From assembly GCA_027022365.1 (NCBI GenBank), contig JALVYU010000031.1, forward strand, positions 372,001-436,000: a DNA stretch of 64,000 bases. The letters run 5' to 3'. Shown one piece after another: positions 1 to 9,978 of this stretch (positions within the stretch are counted from its first letter, which is position 1; every line of letters starts with the position of its first letter). The stretch is from Desulfurococcales archaeon. Lineage in GTDB: Archaea > Thermoproteota > Thermoprotei_A > Sulfolobales > Desulfurococcaceae. A program made the translations under genes and the position numbers. A model generated the notes under the pieces. That model made no database searches. It worked only from the letters and a program-made list of their open reading frames with translations, and was not told the DNA's origin.

Positions 1-321
1 CGGTATCCCTATCGCCATGCTTAGTAGTGTCGCGCTGAACACTACGTAGAGGACTATCCTGCTACCCCAAACTATCCTTGAGAACACGTCCTGGCCTATC
101 CTGTTGGTCCCCATGAGGTGCTTGAGGCTTGGGGGCAGGAAGGGCTTGTCCACCATCTTGGTTGGGTCGTAGGGGCTTATCCACGGCGCGAAGACCGCCA
201 TCCCTATGAATAGGAGGACTATGGCTAGCCCTGCGAGTAGTAGGCCCCTCCCGGGGAGGCGGCTGGTGAGCTGCTTTGCCAGCGGGGATAGGAGGCTCTT
301 GGGCTTGATCCTCGTCTCCAT
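1..321 (-). CDS. dppC: Dipeptide/oligopeptide ABC transporter permease, DppC type (partial)
   Basis: N-terminal part of the second inner-membrane permease of a peptide ABC importer; the gene runs off the left edge. The frame reads METRIKPKSLL, then a membrane segment (LLLAGLAIVLLFIGMAVFAP), then the DppC-typical stretch ISPYDPTKM and LMGTNRIGQDVFSRIVWGSR. The start at 321 follows a GGAGGTG ribosome site with 7 nt spacing that overlaps the end of dppB. It is the third gene of a minus-strand operon after the binding protein and dppB. The ATPase subunits are expected beyond the edge. Confidence 0.9.
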   Translation of the reverse strand, partial: METRIKPKSLLSPLAKQLTSRLPGRGLLLAGLAIVLLFIGMAVFAPWISPYDPTKMVDKPFLPPSLKHLMGTNRIGQDVFSRIVWGSRIVLYVVFSATLLSMAIGIP

Positions 322-334
322 AAGTGTTCACCTC

Positions 335-1357
335 CTAGTACTTGATCCTCGGGTCTAGTAGGGCGTAGATCACGTCCACTATCAGGCTTATGACGGCGAC
401 GAAGAATGCGAAGAATATTATCGCTCCCTGTATGGAGTTGTAGTCGCGGTACTCTATCCTGTCCACTATGAATGTGCCCATGCCGGGCCAGCTGAAAGTT
501 GTCTCGGTAAGTATTGCTCCTCCAAGCAGGATGGCGAACTGGAGCCCCATAAGGGTTATCACGGGTATAAATGCGTTTTTGAGAGCATACCATGTTATCT
601 TGTAGCGGGGTATACCCCTTGCCTTGTAGCTCCTTATGAAGTCCATGCTGAGGACATCCACCATGTTGTTCCTGACGAGCCTGGTGTAGGCACCGCTGAG
701 CACTATTCCCAGGGTTAGGCCCGGGAGTATCAGGTGCTTGATACTGCTTATTAGGGCTGGTATGTTCCCCGTCAAGATGCTGTCCAGCACGTATAGCCCT
801 GTTATTGTCTGGAGGCTTATCCTCGGATCAATCCTTCCACCAGTCGGTAGAACCCCTAGTATGACGCCGAAAACATACTGTAGAATCATGCCGAACCACG
901 GTATGAAGAGCGTGTACGCCACTATGCTGTAGATCCTCATCCCCGTGTCGATCTTGCTCCCCCTCTTCAGAGCCGCTATCATCCCGGTCACCAAGCCTAT
1001 GATCACGCTGAACGTGAACCCCCAGATGGTCAGCTCGAGGGTTGCAGGGAACCTTGTAGCGATATAGTTTATCACTGGTACACCCATGGGGGAGGCAAGC
1101 GTTACCCCGAAGTTTCCGTGGAGCACGTTCCAGAGATAGTCGAAGTACTGAATGATCAAGGGCTTGTCCAGCCCGGCCAGATGCTCTAGGTGCTTGAGCT
1201 GTTCGGGCGGAATATTCCTGGTACCCACAACCGCTAGTATGGGGTTGCCGGGGAGGATCCTTAGGAGTATGAACACTATCGTGTAGAGGATTAGGATTGT
1301 CGGGATTATCATGAGCGCCCTTACCACTATGTAGTATCCGAGGCCCTTCTTCGCCAT
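335..1357 (-). CDS. dppB: Dipeptide/oligopeptide ABC transporter permease, DppB type
   Basis: A 340-residue integral membrane permease of the DppB family, which forms the channel with DppC. It shows the family N-terminal signature LRILPGNPI (about residue 32), six predicted membrane segments, an EAA-like cytoplasmic loop around DFIRSYKARGIPR, and the usual C-terminal end YALLDPRIKY. Length is normal. It lies between the substrate-binding protein (124 nt upstream) and dppC (13 nt downstream). The peptide specificity cannot be read from the sequence. Confidence 0.93.
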   Translation of the reverse strand: MAKKGLGYYIVVRALMIIPTILILYTIVFILLRILPGNPILAVVGTRNIPPEQLKHLEHLAGLDKPLIIQYFDYLWNVLHGNFGVTLASPMGVPVINYIATRFPATLELTIWGFTFSVIIGLVTGMIAALKRGSKIDTGMRIYSIVAYTLFIPWFGMILQYVFGVILGVLPTGGRIDPRISLQTITGLYVLDSILTGNIPALISSIKHLILPGLTLGIVLSGAYTRLVRNNMVDVLSMDFIRSYKARGIPRYKITWYALKNAFIPVITLMGLQFAILLGGAILTETTFSWPGMGTFIVDRIEYRDYNSIQGAIIFFAFFVAVISLIVDVIYALLDPRIKY

Positions 1358-1480
1358 CTATTACACCCTAATACCCTGCTCCATGATGACACCGTAAGCA
1401 CGGCTGTCTAGGGGATGGGAGAGGAAAAAGAGGATTAACCTAAGATCACCGGCTTAAAAACCGAGTGAATACGTTTATCC

Positions 1481-3172
1481 CTAGCCCTGCACCTTGTATA
1501 TCGTGTTGTACATCAGTATCATGGTGGGGCTGGGTATGATGCCACCGATATCGCTCCTTGTCACTATGAATAGCTTGCCCTGGAACAGCGGGACATATGG
1601 TACCTGCTCGGCAAGTATCTTCTGTACCTCCTCGTAGATCTTGGCGCGCTCCTGCTGATCGACTATTGTCTGCGCCTTCTCGAGCAGCTTGTTCACCGTC
1701 TCGTTGGCGAACCCTGTTCCGCTCCACCCGTTAGCGTTGCTGTCGAGGAACGGGGTCAGGTAGTCGTCGGGGTCGAGGTAGTCGGGATACCATCCCAGCA
1801 GGTATGCCTGTAGCTGTCCCTTCCTAATGTATGATACGTAGGTGCTCCACTCGGCGCTCTTGATCGTGACCTTTACCAGCCCGGTCTTCTCCCACTGCTG
1901 GGCTATGAGCTGCGCGATATCCGCCTCGGTGTCACCGTAGTGCGTCGGGGTGTACCACAGCGTTATCTCTAGGGGCTTGTCCTTGCTGTAGCCTGCCTGC
2001 TCGAGTAGCTTCTTGGCCAGCTCTATGTTGCCGTCACCATATATCTTGAAGGCGTCTATGTGGCTCCACAGCCCCTTGGGCACGAGGCTGTAGAGGGGCT
2101 CGCCAGCCCCCAGCAGTACGGTGTCGATGATCTGTTGCCTATCGATCGCAGCGGCCAACGCCTTCCTGACCAGCAGGTTGTTCGTCGGGGATACCTTGGT
2201 GTTGAAGCATATATACCTAATGAAGCTACCGGGCACCTCGATGACCTTGAACCCGCTCTGCTGCTTGAAGTACTGTATATCGGTTGGCCTCAGAGTCCTC
2301 CAGGCAATATCGATCTCGCCGCTCTCAAGCGCCAGTCTTAGAGCTGATGCGTCGCGGTAGAACTTAATGATTATCTTCTCCGTCTTGGGCTTCGGGCCGT
2401 AGTAGTACGGGTTGGCCTCGAGCACGAGCTCCACGTCACGGACGAACTTCACTATCCTGTACGGCCCTGCTCCTCCCCAGGTGGCGTCGCTCGCGATCTT
2501 GTCCTCCGGGTACTTGGGGTTAACCGGGAAGTATGGTGGTGTCGCGACTAGTGCTAGGAAGAAGCTGGTCGGCTGCTTCAGGTAGAACACCACGGTTCTA
2601 TCATCCTTGGCCACAACCTTCTCGACAAAGCTCGTCACGAGCCATGAGGGGTCTCCCTTGATCTTCATTACACGCTCAATACTCCTAACAACATCCTTTG
2701 CGGTCAGGAGGGTTCCATCGCTGAACTTGAGGTTTGGTCTGAGCACGAAAGTCCATACCTTGCCGTCACTGCTAACCGTCCAGTTCTCGGCCAGGCCAGG
2801 CACGATCTCGGTTGTTCCCGGCTTGTACTTGACGAGGCCCTCCATAACGTTGTAGAGGACCTCCCAGGTGAAGAAGTCATAAGCGTTGGCCGGGTCGAGG
2901 TCCGTAACCTTGTCGGTCACACCGATCACAATCTCGCTTGCGAGCTTCGCCTCCGTCGAACTAGCCGAGCTAGTTGGGGATGACGAAGGGGTTGATGACT
3001 CACTTGTTGTCGCAGAGGGGCTAGACGGTAACGAGGACGAAGTACTCGTAGGTGATGCGGGGGACTTGCCGGCCTGGAACGCGAAGTAGCCGGCCGCCAC
3101 GCCCACAATGATTATAGCGATGATTACCGCTATCGCTACCTGCTTAGATAAGGCTTTGAGCTTCAAGTCCAC
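1481..3172 (-). CDS. Peptide ABC transporter substrate-binding protein (SBP_bac_5)
   Basis: Extracellular binding protein of the DppA/OppA family, 563 residues, starting with GTG after an AGGGTGA site. Residues 10-32 form an uncleaved or signal-like membrane helix. Then comes a Ser/Thr/Pro-rich linker of about 40 residues (36-75), as in archaeal binding proteins tethered to the membrane and often glycosylated. The SBP_bac_5 body begins near residue 80, with typical DLDPANAYD and LRPNLKFSDGTLLTAKDVV. There is no lipobox cysteine. It is the first gene of the operon with dppB and dppC. The ligand, peptide or sugar, is uncertain because both classes occur in archaea. Confidence 0.92.
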   Translation of the reverse strand: MDLKLKALSKQVAIAVIIAIIIVGVAAGYFAFQAGKSPASPTSTSSSLPSSPSATTSESSTPSSSPTSSASSTEAKLASEIVIGVTDKVTDLDPANAYDFFTWEVLYNVMEGLVKYKPGTTEIVPGLAENWTVSSDGKVWTFVLRPNLKFSDGTLLTAKDVVRSIERVMKIKGDPSWLVTSFVEKVVAKDDRTVVFYLKQPTSFFLALVATPPYFPVNPKYPEDKIASDATWGGAGPYRIVKFVRDVELVLEANPYYYGPKPKTEKIIIKFYRDASALRLALESGEIDIAWRTLRPTDIQYFKQQSGFKVIEVPGSFIRYICFNTKVSPTNNLLVRKALAAAIDRQQIIDTVLLGAGEPLYSLVPKGLWSHIDAFKIYGDGNIELAKKLLEQAGYSKDKPLEITLWYTPTHYGDTEADIAQLIAQQWEKTGLVKVTIKSAEWSTYVSYIRKGQLQAYLLGWYPDYLDPDDYLTPFLDSNANGWSGTGFANETVNKLLEKAQTIVDQQERAKIYEEVQKILAEQVPYVPLFQGKLFIVTRSDIGGIIPSPTMILMYNTIYKVQG

Positions 3173-3220
3173 TCACCCTTCATGAAGACGTTGTTTATAC
3201 ACGTATAGAGGATAGGACAC

Positions 3221-3236
3221 AAATATAAACTTTCCC
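3221..3236 (-). promoter_or_regulatory. Probable promoter of the peptide transporter operon
   Basis: Read on the minus strand the bases give GGGAAAGTTTATATTT, a purine BRE followed by a TATA box, about 50 bp upstream of the GTG start of the binding protein. The rest of the 397-bp gap (3173-3569) is AT-rich and also holds the opposite-facing promoter of the next gene; no other gene is seen there. Confidence 0.55.
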
Positions 3237-3527
3237 AAACAGGTGGGAGGATCATTTGTATACCTAGTTATTTATTCAATTATGTATATACGAATTGAAA
3301 AACAATATAAAAACACTCACAGAGGCTTATATAATACCGGCCTATATCCCTGCGTGATAGAGATTAAAGGTTTTCGTCACAGATGGAACCGAAAACAGTA
3401 CTAAACCAATAATATACTGGACTGGCAAACATGCGGCAGGGCACTGATCCTAGTCCTCCATCCACGACATAGCCGCCACGAATATAAAAAGGAGCCTACC
3501 AATACAAAAAAGCATCAAATACAAGAA

Positions 3528-3542
3528 CATTTATATATAGTT
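3528..3542 (+). promoter_or_regulatory. Probable TATA box for the clan CD peptidase-like operon
   Basis: CATTTATATATAG lies about 35 bp upstream of the GTG at 3570, which would put transcription start a few bases before the ribosome site GGTGAT (3561-3566). The assignment rests on spacing and sequence only. Confidence 0.5.
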
Positions 3543-3569
3543 ATCAACAGATAAAAAAAAGGTGATATA

Positions 3570-4436
3570 GTGGCCCCCCATTCTAGGAAGAGAGCCCCAC
3601 ACATAGCGCTCATACTAGCACTCCTGCTGACCCTACCAGTACTAGTAGCGGTCAGCGTCCACGCCGCCAGCATGTACATATTCGGAACCGATAACCCGAG
3701 CCTAACATCACCAACGGAAAGCACATACATAGACAACCTACTAAATTGGATAAACAACGCCGCAAAATACGGTACCCACGGAGTCTCGAGCACAGTCGTC
3801 GATACCGGGGTGACGTCAGCCCAGATATTGTCCGCAGCGTCATCCGCGTCCGGCCCGGCGCTACTCTTCTTCGTCGGGCACGGCTACTATGAAACGATAA
3901 CCGTGGCTACCGGCACGTACACAATGTACTATATAGTCGACAACAATGAACAGCAAGTATACGATGAAGACATATATGAGCAGACGGCTGTAGGCAGATT
4001 CCACCTGGTATTCCTGCATTCCTGCTATCAGGGCCACGTCATAGGAGGAGTATTCAAGATAGGCGACTCCTACTACCACTACGGCATGCCACAGGCCTGG
4101 CTACATACATCCTTCCTATCCTCCAACGGCTACGGATCCCCAGACTACAGCGGCTACGTCTTCATAGGGTGGAGGAACGTGGCACCATTCTTGTCCTCCG
4201 ATATACTGGGCACCGATGATACGCTCTACAGGTTCATAGGGAACTTCTACGACAGCCTATTCGGATACTACACAGTAGCGGCACCAAGCGTTAACAAAGC
4301 GCTGGATTATGCTTCCCAAAAAGTGTTTGGACCTGGAATATTGTTTGGCGAATCACCGCTCTATAATGGCTTTGTTCTAGGTGGGATACAGACAAAAATG
4401 GTTGTGTATGGGGATGGGAGCTATGATGGCTGGTAG
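3570..4436 (+). CDS. Secreted clan CD cysteine peptidase-like protein
   Basis: A 288-residue exported protein that I place in the caspase/gingipain/legumain (clan CD) fold from its dyad spacing. After a signal peptide (hydrophobic residues 11-32, ending VSVHAAS) come a hydrophobic strand ending in His-Gly (LLFFVGHGYYE, about residues 97-107) and, some 50 residues later, a second strand ending in Cys (HLVFLHSCYQG). That is the His-Gly / strand-Cys pattern of the clan. The product lacks a membrane anchor but is followed immediately by a two-anchor membrane protein. Substrate and activation are unknown. The GTG start is chosen from the GGTGAT site just upstream. The family link is a motif reading, not a database result. 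Confidence 0.6.
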   Translation: MAPHSRKRAPHIALILALLLTLPVLVAVSVHAASMYIFGTDNPSLTSPTESTYIDNLLNWINNAAKYGTHGVSSTVVDTGVTSAQILSAASSASGPALLFFVGHGYYETITVATGTYTMYYIVDNNEQQVYDEDIYEQTAVGRFHLVFLHSCYQGHVIGGVFKIGDSYYHYGMPQAWLHTSFLSSNGYGSPDYSGYVFIGWRNVAPFLSSDILGTDDTLYRFIGNFYDSLFGYYTVAAPSVNKALDYASQKVFGPGILFGESPLYNGFVLGGIQTKMVVYGDGSYDGW

Positions 4437-5694
4437 ATCCTCATATATCTTCGTATACGTTCTGGCCGCTATGATAGTCTTCTCGCTGCTCTCATACGGA
4501 GCGACGATCTCTGGTGCTAGTGAGGACGAGAACCAGTTCTTGAAGCCAGTGTTCATAGTCCTTAACAAGGTGTTGGGCTTCAACACGACCGGGTTCAGTG
4601 TCGCGCAGATCAGGTTTATGGGTGATGTCTACCCGGATAATCTGAAGAACATCTTCTCCTCTAACTACGATGTATTGTTGAAGAACGGGGAGAACTACAC
4701 GGTCTCTCTCGATGTTGTTTTGGTTAACCATGTGCTCGGGAGTGTAAAGTATCAGTTCTCGCTACCTCCACTTAGTGCTATTAGGCCTTTACCGAACATA
4801 ACTATGAAGAGTATCGGGAACCATGTATTGGTGAGCACTGGGTTCGTCAAGGAGTCTCTCCGCAGGGCCGCCGAGGTGATCCCGCTGATCTACGGTGATC
4901 ATGGGAGCCGCCTATACATGGTCATACGCCACACGCTCCAGAAGAGATTGCTGGGCCCATGGATCAGGGTATGGAATACCTCGGATGTGGATTACAAGAG
5001 ATATATGCGGCTGGAGGGCGATTACTGGCTAGAAGTACACTTGCTGTCCCCCACCCCGCTTGAACCGCAGGGCGCGGACGTCTACATATTTTACAGTGCT
5101 CGTCTCCCAATGGGTGTTAAGGCCAACTTCACGGTCATGCATATATCCATAATCAAGGAGAACGGCTCATGGATAATAAGCTCGTTCAGCGTGCCTCCGC
5201 AGTGCCTGAACATAAGGGTCTCCAGGTTCTCCGAGCCCCGTCACGATCTCGTGAAGAAGATGTTCGAGAAAGCCAGAACAGCGCTCGAGGCGTATCTCGA
5301 GAAGAACGGTATAGACGGCAAGATAGTGTCGATCAAGCCGTACAGCTGGGTATATCATTTAAAGGCCACCACGTATAGCCTAACCGTAATCCCGACAAAC
5401 ACGTCGATAATACTTGGAGTTGTTAAAACAAACAGTTCCACAATCTATTACGAGATAAAAGTTAACACCGAAACCCTCGTAAGTAGCGTGGAAACACTCG
5501 GAATACTAGGAAAACCCGTTGCTCCGGCTCACAGCGGCACAGCGACACCTGATGCGGGACAGCCAATGCCCTCTCAGCCCGAGTCTCAGGCGAACGGTTA
5601 TGGCATTCCGGTAAATACGGGGTTATGGGCTCTTGTTGCTGGGGCTGTCATAGTGTCTGTAGCCCTAGCCCTGTTAAGTCTTAAGAGAAAATAA
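4426..5694 (+). CDS. Membrane-anchored extracellular protein of unknown function
   Basis: About 422 residues, not recognised. One hydrophobic helix lies at the very N-terminus (YIFVYVLAAMIVFSLLSYG). It is followed by a large beta-rich external part with several N-glycosylation sequons, then a Pro/Ser/Gln-rich linker and a C-terminal helix (GLWALVAGAVIVSVALALLS) ending in LKRK. The topology is therefore a long external domain fixed by the C-terminal anchor. The frame is open back to 4381, but GGGGATGGGAG immediately before the ATGs at 4423/4426 points to a start there, overlapping the preceding gene by 11 nt. It is probably co-translated with the clan CD peptidase-like protein and may hold it at the surface or be its substrate. 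Confidence 0.75.
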   Translation: MAGRSSYIFVYVLAAMIVFSLLSYGATISGASEDENQFLKPVFIVLNKVLGFNTTGFSVAQIRFMGDVYPDNLKNIFSSNYDVLLKNGENYTVSLDVVLVNHVLGSVKYQFSLPPLSAIRPLPNITMKSIGNHVLVSTGFVKESLRRAAEVIPLIYGDHGSRLYMVIRHTLQKRLLGPWIRVWNTSDVDYKRYMRLEGDYWLEVHLLSPTPLEPQGADVYIFYSARLPMGVKANFTVMHISIIKENGSWIISSFSVPPQCLNIRVSRFSEPRHDLVKKMFEKARTALEAYLEKNGIDGKIVSIKPYSWVYHLKATTYSLTVIPTNTSIILGVVKTNSSTIYYEIKVNTETLVSSVETLGILGKPVAPAHSGTATPDAGQPMPSQPESQANGYGIPVNTGLWALVAGAVIVSVALALLSLKRK

Positions 5695-5703
5695 TTTTTT
5701 CCC
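5694..5703 (+). terminator. Poly-T transcription terminator
   Basis: A run of six T residues (AATTTTTTCC) directly follows the stop codon of the membrane-anchored protein, as expected for archaeal intrinsic termination. No hairpin is needed or seen. Confidence 0.45.
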
Positions 5704-5821
5704 TAGATCATCCCTTGATTGATTGTAATGGATTTTATGCGTGGTTCTTTATCCTAGATATTTTGAGATAATGTTAATATATTATTACGGCCTTATATTG
5801 TTCTGTCCAGGGTGTACATTT

Positions 5822-7087
5822 ATGGGTCTATGGGAATCCTACAAGAGATTCCCGGTGATCTATAAGATCCTTATCGGGTTCATCCTAGGCATCATTGCGG
5901 GGATTATAGTCGGTCCCGGTATTGCCGTGATCTATCCGCTGGGCACGCTATTGATCCGACTACTAAAGATGATCGTTGCACCCATTGTGCTGTTCTCACT
6001 AGTCGTTGGTGCCGCCAGTATAGCTCCTAAGAAGCTGGGAAAAATAGGTACAAAGATAATAATCTATTATCTAGCCACATCGGCTGTTGCAGTAGTGATA
6101 GGTATATTCATGGCGAGACTGTTCAACGTCGGTGCCGGCGTGAATCTCGTCAAGACCGGGGGAACACAGATCAAGGTCAGACAGCCGCCCAGCATTGTCG
6201 ATGTCCTCCTCAACATAGTCCCCACCAACCCATTCGCCGCGCTTACAGAGGGCAAGGTCCTCCAGATCATATTCTTCGCCATCGTTCTCGGCATAGCGCT
6301 CACCTACCTAATGAACAGTAAGAATGAGAGGCTAAGGAAGGCGGGCGAGACGACCTACCGTGTCTTCGACGGCCTGGCCGAGGCGATGTACAAGATAGTC
6401 AGGGGCATCCTAGAATACATGCCCATAGGAGTATTCGCGCTGATCGGCTATGTGGTTGCCAAGTATGGGCCGAAAATACTAGGTCCTCTAGCCATAGCTG
6501 TTGTAGCGCTCTATGTCGGCCTCTTCATACACATATTCCTGACCTATGGAGGTATACTCGCAGCCTTCAAACTAAACATCATCAAGTTCTTGAAGGGCGC
6601 CAAGGAGGCAATGCTGACAGCCTTCGTGACCAGGTCGTCATCAGGAACACTCCCAGTGACCATGAGGGTTGCGGATGAGAACCTCGGCGTTAAGAAGACG
6701 GTTTACTCGTTCACCCTACCACTTGGAGCAACGATCAACATGGACGGCACAGCTATGTACCAGGCAATAGCGACCTTCTTCATCGCCAACGCCCTAGGAA
6801 TACATCTAACCCTCGCCCAGCAGCTAATGATAGTAATGACAGCCGTACTGGCCTCGATAGGTACCGCTGGCGTACCGGGTGCAGGCCTTATAATGCTGGC
6901 GATGGTACTGCAGAGCGTCGGCCTACCCTTGACAGACCCTAACGTCGCGCTGGCCTACTCGATGATCGCAGGCATCGACGTCATACTAGACATGGGCAGG
7001 ACAATGGTCAATGTAACAGGAGACCTTGTAGGTACATCAATAGTTGCAAAGACGGAGGGAGAACTAGACCTGACCAAGTGGAAGTAA
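5822..7087 (+). CDS. Sodium-coupled dicarboxylate/amino acid symporter (GltPh-like, DAACS family)
   Basis: A 421-residue membrane transporter closely resembling the archaeal aspartate:Na+ symporter GltPh, including the N-terminus [19 protein letters not shown]. Key motifs are present: the serine-rich HP1 tip [10 protein letters not shown], the TM7 motif NMDGT, the HP2 loop GVPGAG, and the TM8 substrate and sodium residues in [12 protein letters not shown]. The frame is open upstream to 5741. The ATG at 5822 after AGGGTG fits the family start and length, so the longer version is rejected. It would import aspartate or a C4 dicarboxylate with sodium. It is monocistronic, with its own gap on each side. 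Confidence 0.93.
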   Translation: MGLWESYKRFPVIYKILIGFILGIIAGIIVGPGIAVIYPLGTLLIRLLKMIVAPIVLFSLVVGAASIAPKKLGKIGTKIIIYYLATSAVAVVIGIFMARLFNVGAGVNLVKTGGTQIKVRQPPSIVDVLLNIVPTNPFAALTEGKVLQIIFFAIVLGIALTYLMNSKNERLRKAGETTYRVFDGLAEAMYKIVRGILEYMPIGVFALIGYVVAKYGPKILGPLAIAVVALYVGLFIHIFLTYGGILAAFKLNIIKFLKGAKEAMLTAFVTRSSSGTLPVTMRVADENLGVKKTVYSFTLPLGATINMDGTAMYQAIATFFIANALGIHLTLAQQLMIVMTAVLASIGTAGVPGAGLIMLAMVLQSVGLPLTDPNVALAYSMIAGIDVILDMGRTMVNVTGDLVGTSIVAKTEGELDLTKWK

Positions 7088-7347
7088 GCCTCTATATAAT
7101 TATCTCAATATAATATTTCTTCTTAACTATTCATTCACTCAGGGATCAAAGAACACAGGGAGCCCGCATAATCTATTCTGAACAGCCCCATGAAGTATCC
7201 GGCGATGTAGAACAAGCTATAATGGCATTAAAACAGAGATGACAGTATTAGAGTTAGACAATATGTCCAGATGAAGACCTGGCTCCAGATATACAAGTAT
7301 AGCGGCAACGAGATCATTGGTTCTGAGAATTAGATAGGATTTTACCA

Positions 7348-7590
7348 ATGTATTCCGCGATAATGGCCTGGGCCCTTTCAGATGAAATGAGTATTCATGA
7401 TCATATCTATGAGGAAAGAATGTTGAACGACAAGATATCCATAGAAACCATTATGAAAAACGATAAGATAATCAAATCAGCCGAGAAGATGATTGAGGAG
7501 CTCAGGAGCTGGCACTATCTAATACCACCAAGTATATCAGCGATAGAAAGACCGGGACGAGTAGAAGGAAAAACAATAATATTAAGGTAA
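7348..7590 (+). CDS. Small hypothetical protein, possibly the 3' end of a decayed gene
   Basis: An 80-residue frame, helical and charged (NDKIIKSAEKMIEELRSW), without a clear ribosome site. Between 7120 and 7347 short stretches in other frames also look coding (for example QMKTWLQIYKYSGNEIIG near 7265). This suggests a longer gene broken by frameshifts. No family is recognised. The gap 7088-7347 holds no other feature. Confidence 0.35.
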   Translation: MYSAIMAWALSDEMSIHDHIYEERMLNDKISIETIMKNDKIIKSAEKMIEELRSWHYLIPPSISAIERPGRVEGKTIILR

Positions 7591-7599
7591 TATGAAAAA

Positions 7600-9978
7600 T
7601 TACAGGCTACTCGACAGTTCCTTAATGATTTTCTCGGCCTGCTCCACTAACTGCTTGGCCTGCCCAACCATCTGCTGAGCAGCCGTTACATCGTCCTGCT
7701 TCAGCTTCTCCTCGGCCTTGTTCAGAAGCTGTGTCGCGTTGCCGAGTAGCTTGTATGCTTCTTCTATCATCTTCAGCGCTGTCTCGTTCTTCTCACGCTC
7801 GGCTTTTATCTTGAGCAGTGATAGTGTCTTGTTATCCTGGTAAATCTTGGCCTTCAGGGCCTTTATCTCGATCTCGAGCTGTACCTTAGCCTTTTCCTCG
7901 GCCGCCTTTATAAGTTTCTCCGCTTCGTCGACAAGCATCTTGGCCTCTATGATCTTGAGCTTTGCCTCGCCTACACATATTATAGCGTCAGCGGTCTTGT
8001 TCTCCCTGAGCATCTTCTCCGCATCGTCGAGCAGCTTCGATGCATTTACTAGTAGTTCTCTGGACTTGTTCAGTAGTTTCATCGCGTCCGTCACGTTGAG
8101 CTTCTCCGCTTCACTGTAAAGCTTGTCTATCCGTGTCATTGTCTTGTTGATGTCCTCCTTCATACTCTTGATAATCTTTTCCAGCTCCTGCTTAACTTTC
8201 TCCTCAACGTCCCTGATCATCTTCTTTACTTCCTCCATCTTCTTCTCAATCTTCTTGATCAGGTCCTTGACCATGTTGAGTATCTTGGCTGCATCGGTCA
8301 CGTTGCCTTGCTGGAGCGTCTTATTGGCTTCTTCAACCATTTTCAGTGCTTGCTGTAGAGTCTCGTTGAGCTCCGCGATCACCTTTTCTGCCTGGGTGGC
8401 ATTGATCTTCTCCGCCACCTGCATGAGCTTTGCTAGGGTCTTATTGTATTCTCTTAGTATTGTTATGGTCTTATTGATCTGGTTCTCGATGTCTATCTTG
8501 ACCTTCTTTACAGTCTCAATTACTCCTTCAGCAGTACTCATCGTAATGTTTACCTGTACGATGATCGAGTCTATCTTGTTGATTAATTGTAGCGCAACGG
8601 TCTCATTCACTTCTCCGTTCTTAACCATCTTCTCCAGCTCGGCATAGAGCTTCTTGGCCTCTTCCAGCATTTTCATTGCCTGCTTGATCATGTTTAATGC
8701 ATCGCTGCAGCCGCACTTCTCAGCTTCTTCAGCTATCTTCTTTAGATGTTTTTCGGCTTCCTCGATCCTAGTCTTTAGCTCCTTCAGCTTCTCAGCTACG
8801 TCCTTTACAATGTATTTAGCCGCGTTCTTCTCTATCATGCCCCATGCTTCGTGTAGCATTGTCTTTATCTCAGCCATTATTTTCAGTGCACCGGTGAGGT
8901 TGCCGTTCTCGATCATCTCCTCCGCTCTCATGGCTAGTCTGACCATTATCTTGTATTGCTCAATGGTCTTGTTTACCAGCTCATATAACCTCGTGTTATT
9001 AGTCTTGATCGCTTCTTCGCGTAGTCTCGCCAGGGCCTGGTTGAGGCTCCTGAGCCTATCCATTATCTCTTGTAGCGTCATGTTAGCTGTTTTCTTCACG
9101 GCTTCCTTCACGGCAGTTGCGTTGGCCGTCATATTTGTCTCTACATATACTTTAATTATCGGTATTGCCTGTTCGATGAGCTTCAGTGCTTGGCTCACAT
9201 GGGTTAGCGCCAGGTCTATTGATACGCTTATCTCCTTAGTCATATTGCTGATGGGGAGGCTCTTCTTGATTATTCTCAGTATGTCTACCGTCTTGTTTAG
9301 CTCGTGCATGGCCTTTATCATGAGCTTATAGGCTTCCTCTAGACTCTTGGTCTTCATCGTCGTGTTCACTGCTTGCAGCGACATAACCTCCACGGTGTCA
9401 GCGAATTCCCGGACATGCATGATCTTCGCTATATTGTCTACTTCTTTCACGACACTTATGATCTTCGCTGTGTTCCCGGTCTCTATTACCTTAGTTATAT
9501 TAACATATAGCTCGTGTAAGAGCTCCTTGTACTGCGTTGAAAGAGTCTTGTTGAGGCTCGCGATCACCTGGTCGACGATGGTCTTGATCACAGTCATGGT
9601 GACGTTTGATGGAGTGGTCTTTTCCAGGATGATAGCTAGTTCATGGTATACGGTGTTCTCCTCCGAAACCAGTTTCTCGAGCTGATCTACTGTCATGCTG
9701 TTTATCTTCATTGTAGAGATGCTGATCAGCTCCTTAACCTTACTCCTGAGGTCTTCTGGAATACTTGAAGCGTTGAGCGACCTATACGCCTTCTCGATCA
9801 TTATCTTCAGGAGTATTGCTTGGCTCCTCAGCACAGTCGCGTTTACGAGTGGACCGGGCTGTGTCTGCCCGTATGCCTGGATCCCGGCCGCCCACGTCAG
9901 AGTGGTTGCCGGGAGCAGAGATAACATTATTAGTGTTAGGACCATAATTGATCCTAGTAGCTTATACACGGCCTTCAC
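7600..9978 (-). CDS. Large secreted alpha-helical coiled-coil repeat protein
   Basis: About 792 residues from a GTG at 9978 (ribosome site GGTGAG just upstream); the frame is open to an ATG at 10017 that lacks a site. A signal peptide (GSIMVLTLIMLSLLPATTLTWAAG) is followed by almost pure alpha helix rich in Lys, Glu, Ala and Leu. A unit of roughly 100 residues recurs, with marks such as NVTDAMKLL, GNVTDAAKIL and DVTAAQQMV. Asn-X-Ser/Thr sequons are very frequent, so heavy glycosylation outside the cell is likely. There is no C-terminal anchor. Rod-shaped surface or stalk proteins of the Desulfurococcales are a fair comparison, but homology is not shown. It is divergently transcribed from a membrane-anchored winged-helix protein that may control it. 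Confidence 0.8.
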   Translation of the reverse strand: MKAVYKLLGSIMVLTLIMLSLLPATTLTWAAGIQAYGQTQPGPLVNATVLRSQAILLKIMIEKAYRSLNASSIPEDLRSKVKELISISTMKINSMTVDQLEKLVSEENTVYHELAIILEKTTPSNVTMTVIKTIVDQVIASLNKTLSTQYKELLHELYVNITKVIETGNTAKIISVVKEVDNIAKIMHVREFADTVEVMSLQAVNTTMKTKSLEEAYKLMIKAMHELNKTVDILRIIKKSLPISNMTKEISVSIDLALTHVSQALKLIEQAIPIIKVYVETNMTANATAVKEAVKKTANMTLQEIMDRLRSLNQALARLREEAIKTNNTRLYELVNKTIEQYKIMVRLAMRAEEMIENGNLTGALKIMAEIKTMLHEAWGMIEKNAAKYIVKDVAEKLKELKTRIEEAEKHLKKIAEEAEKCGCSDALNMIKQAMKMLEEAKKLYAELEKMVKNGEVNETVALQLINKIDSIIVQVNITMSTAEGVIETVKKVKIDIENQINKTITILREYNKTLAKLMQVAEKINATQAEKVIAELNETLQQALKMVEEANKTLQQGNVTDAAKILNMVKDLIKKIEKKMEEVKKMIRDVEEKVKQELEKIIKSMKEDINKTMTRIDKLYSEAEKLNVTDAMKLLNKSRELLVNASKLLDDAEKMLRENKTADAIICVGEAKLKIIEAKMLVDEAEKLIKAAEEKAKVQLEIEIKALKAKIYQDNKTLSLLKIKAEREKNETALKMIEEAYKLLGNATQLLNKAEEKLKQDDVTAAQQMVGQAKQLVEQAEKIIKELSSSL

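Noticed and set aside
62-331. 89-residue minus-strand frame at the left edge
   Set aside because: It lies in another frame over dppC, which gives a clear permease sequence; the shadow is Pro/Gln-rich and has no family character.
7265-7335. Possible C/D box RNA (ATGAAGA ... CTGA)
   Set aside because: The C box does not match RTGATGA and no D'/C' pair is clear.
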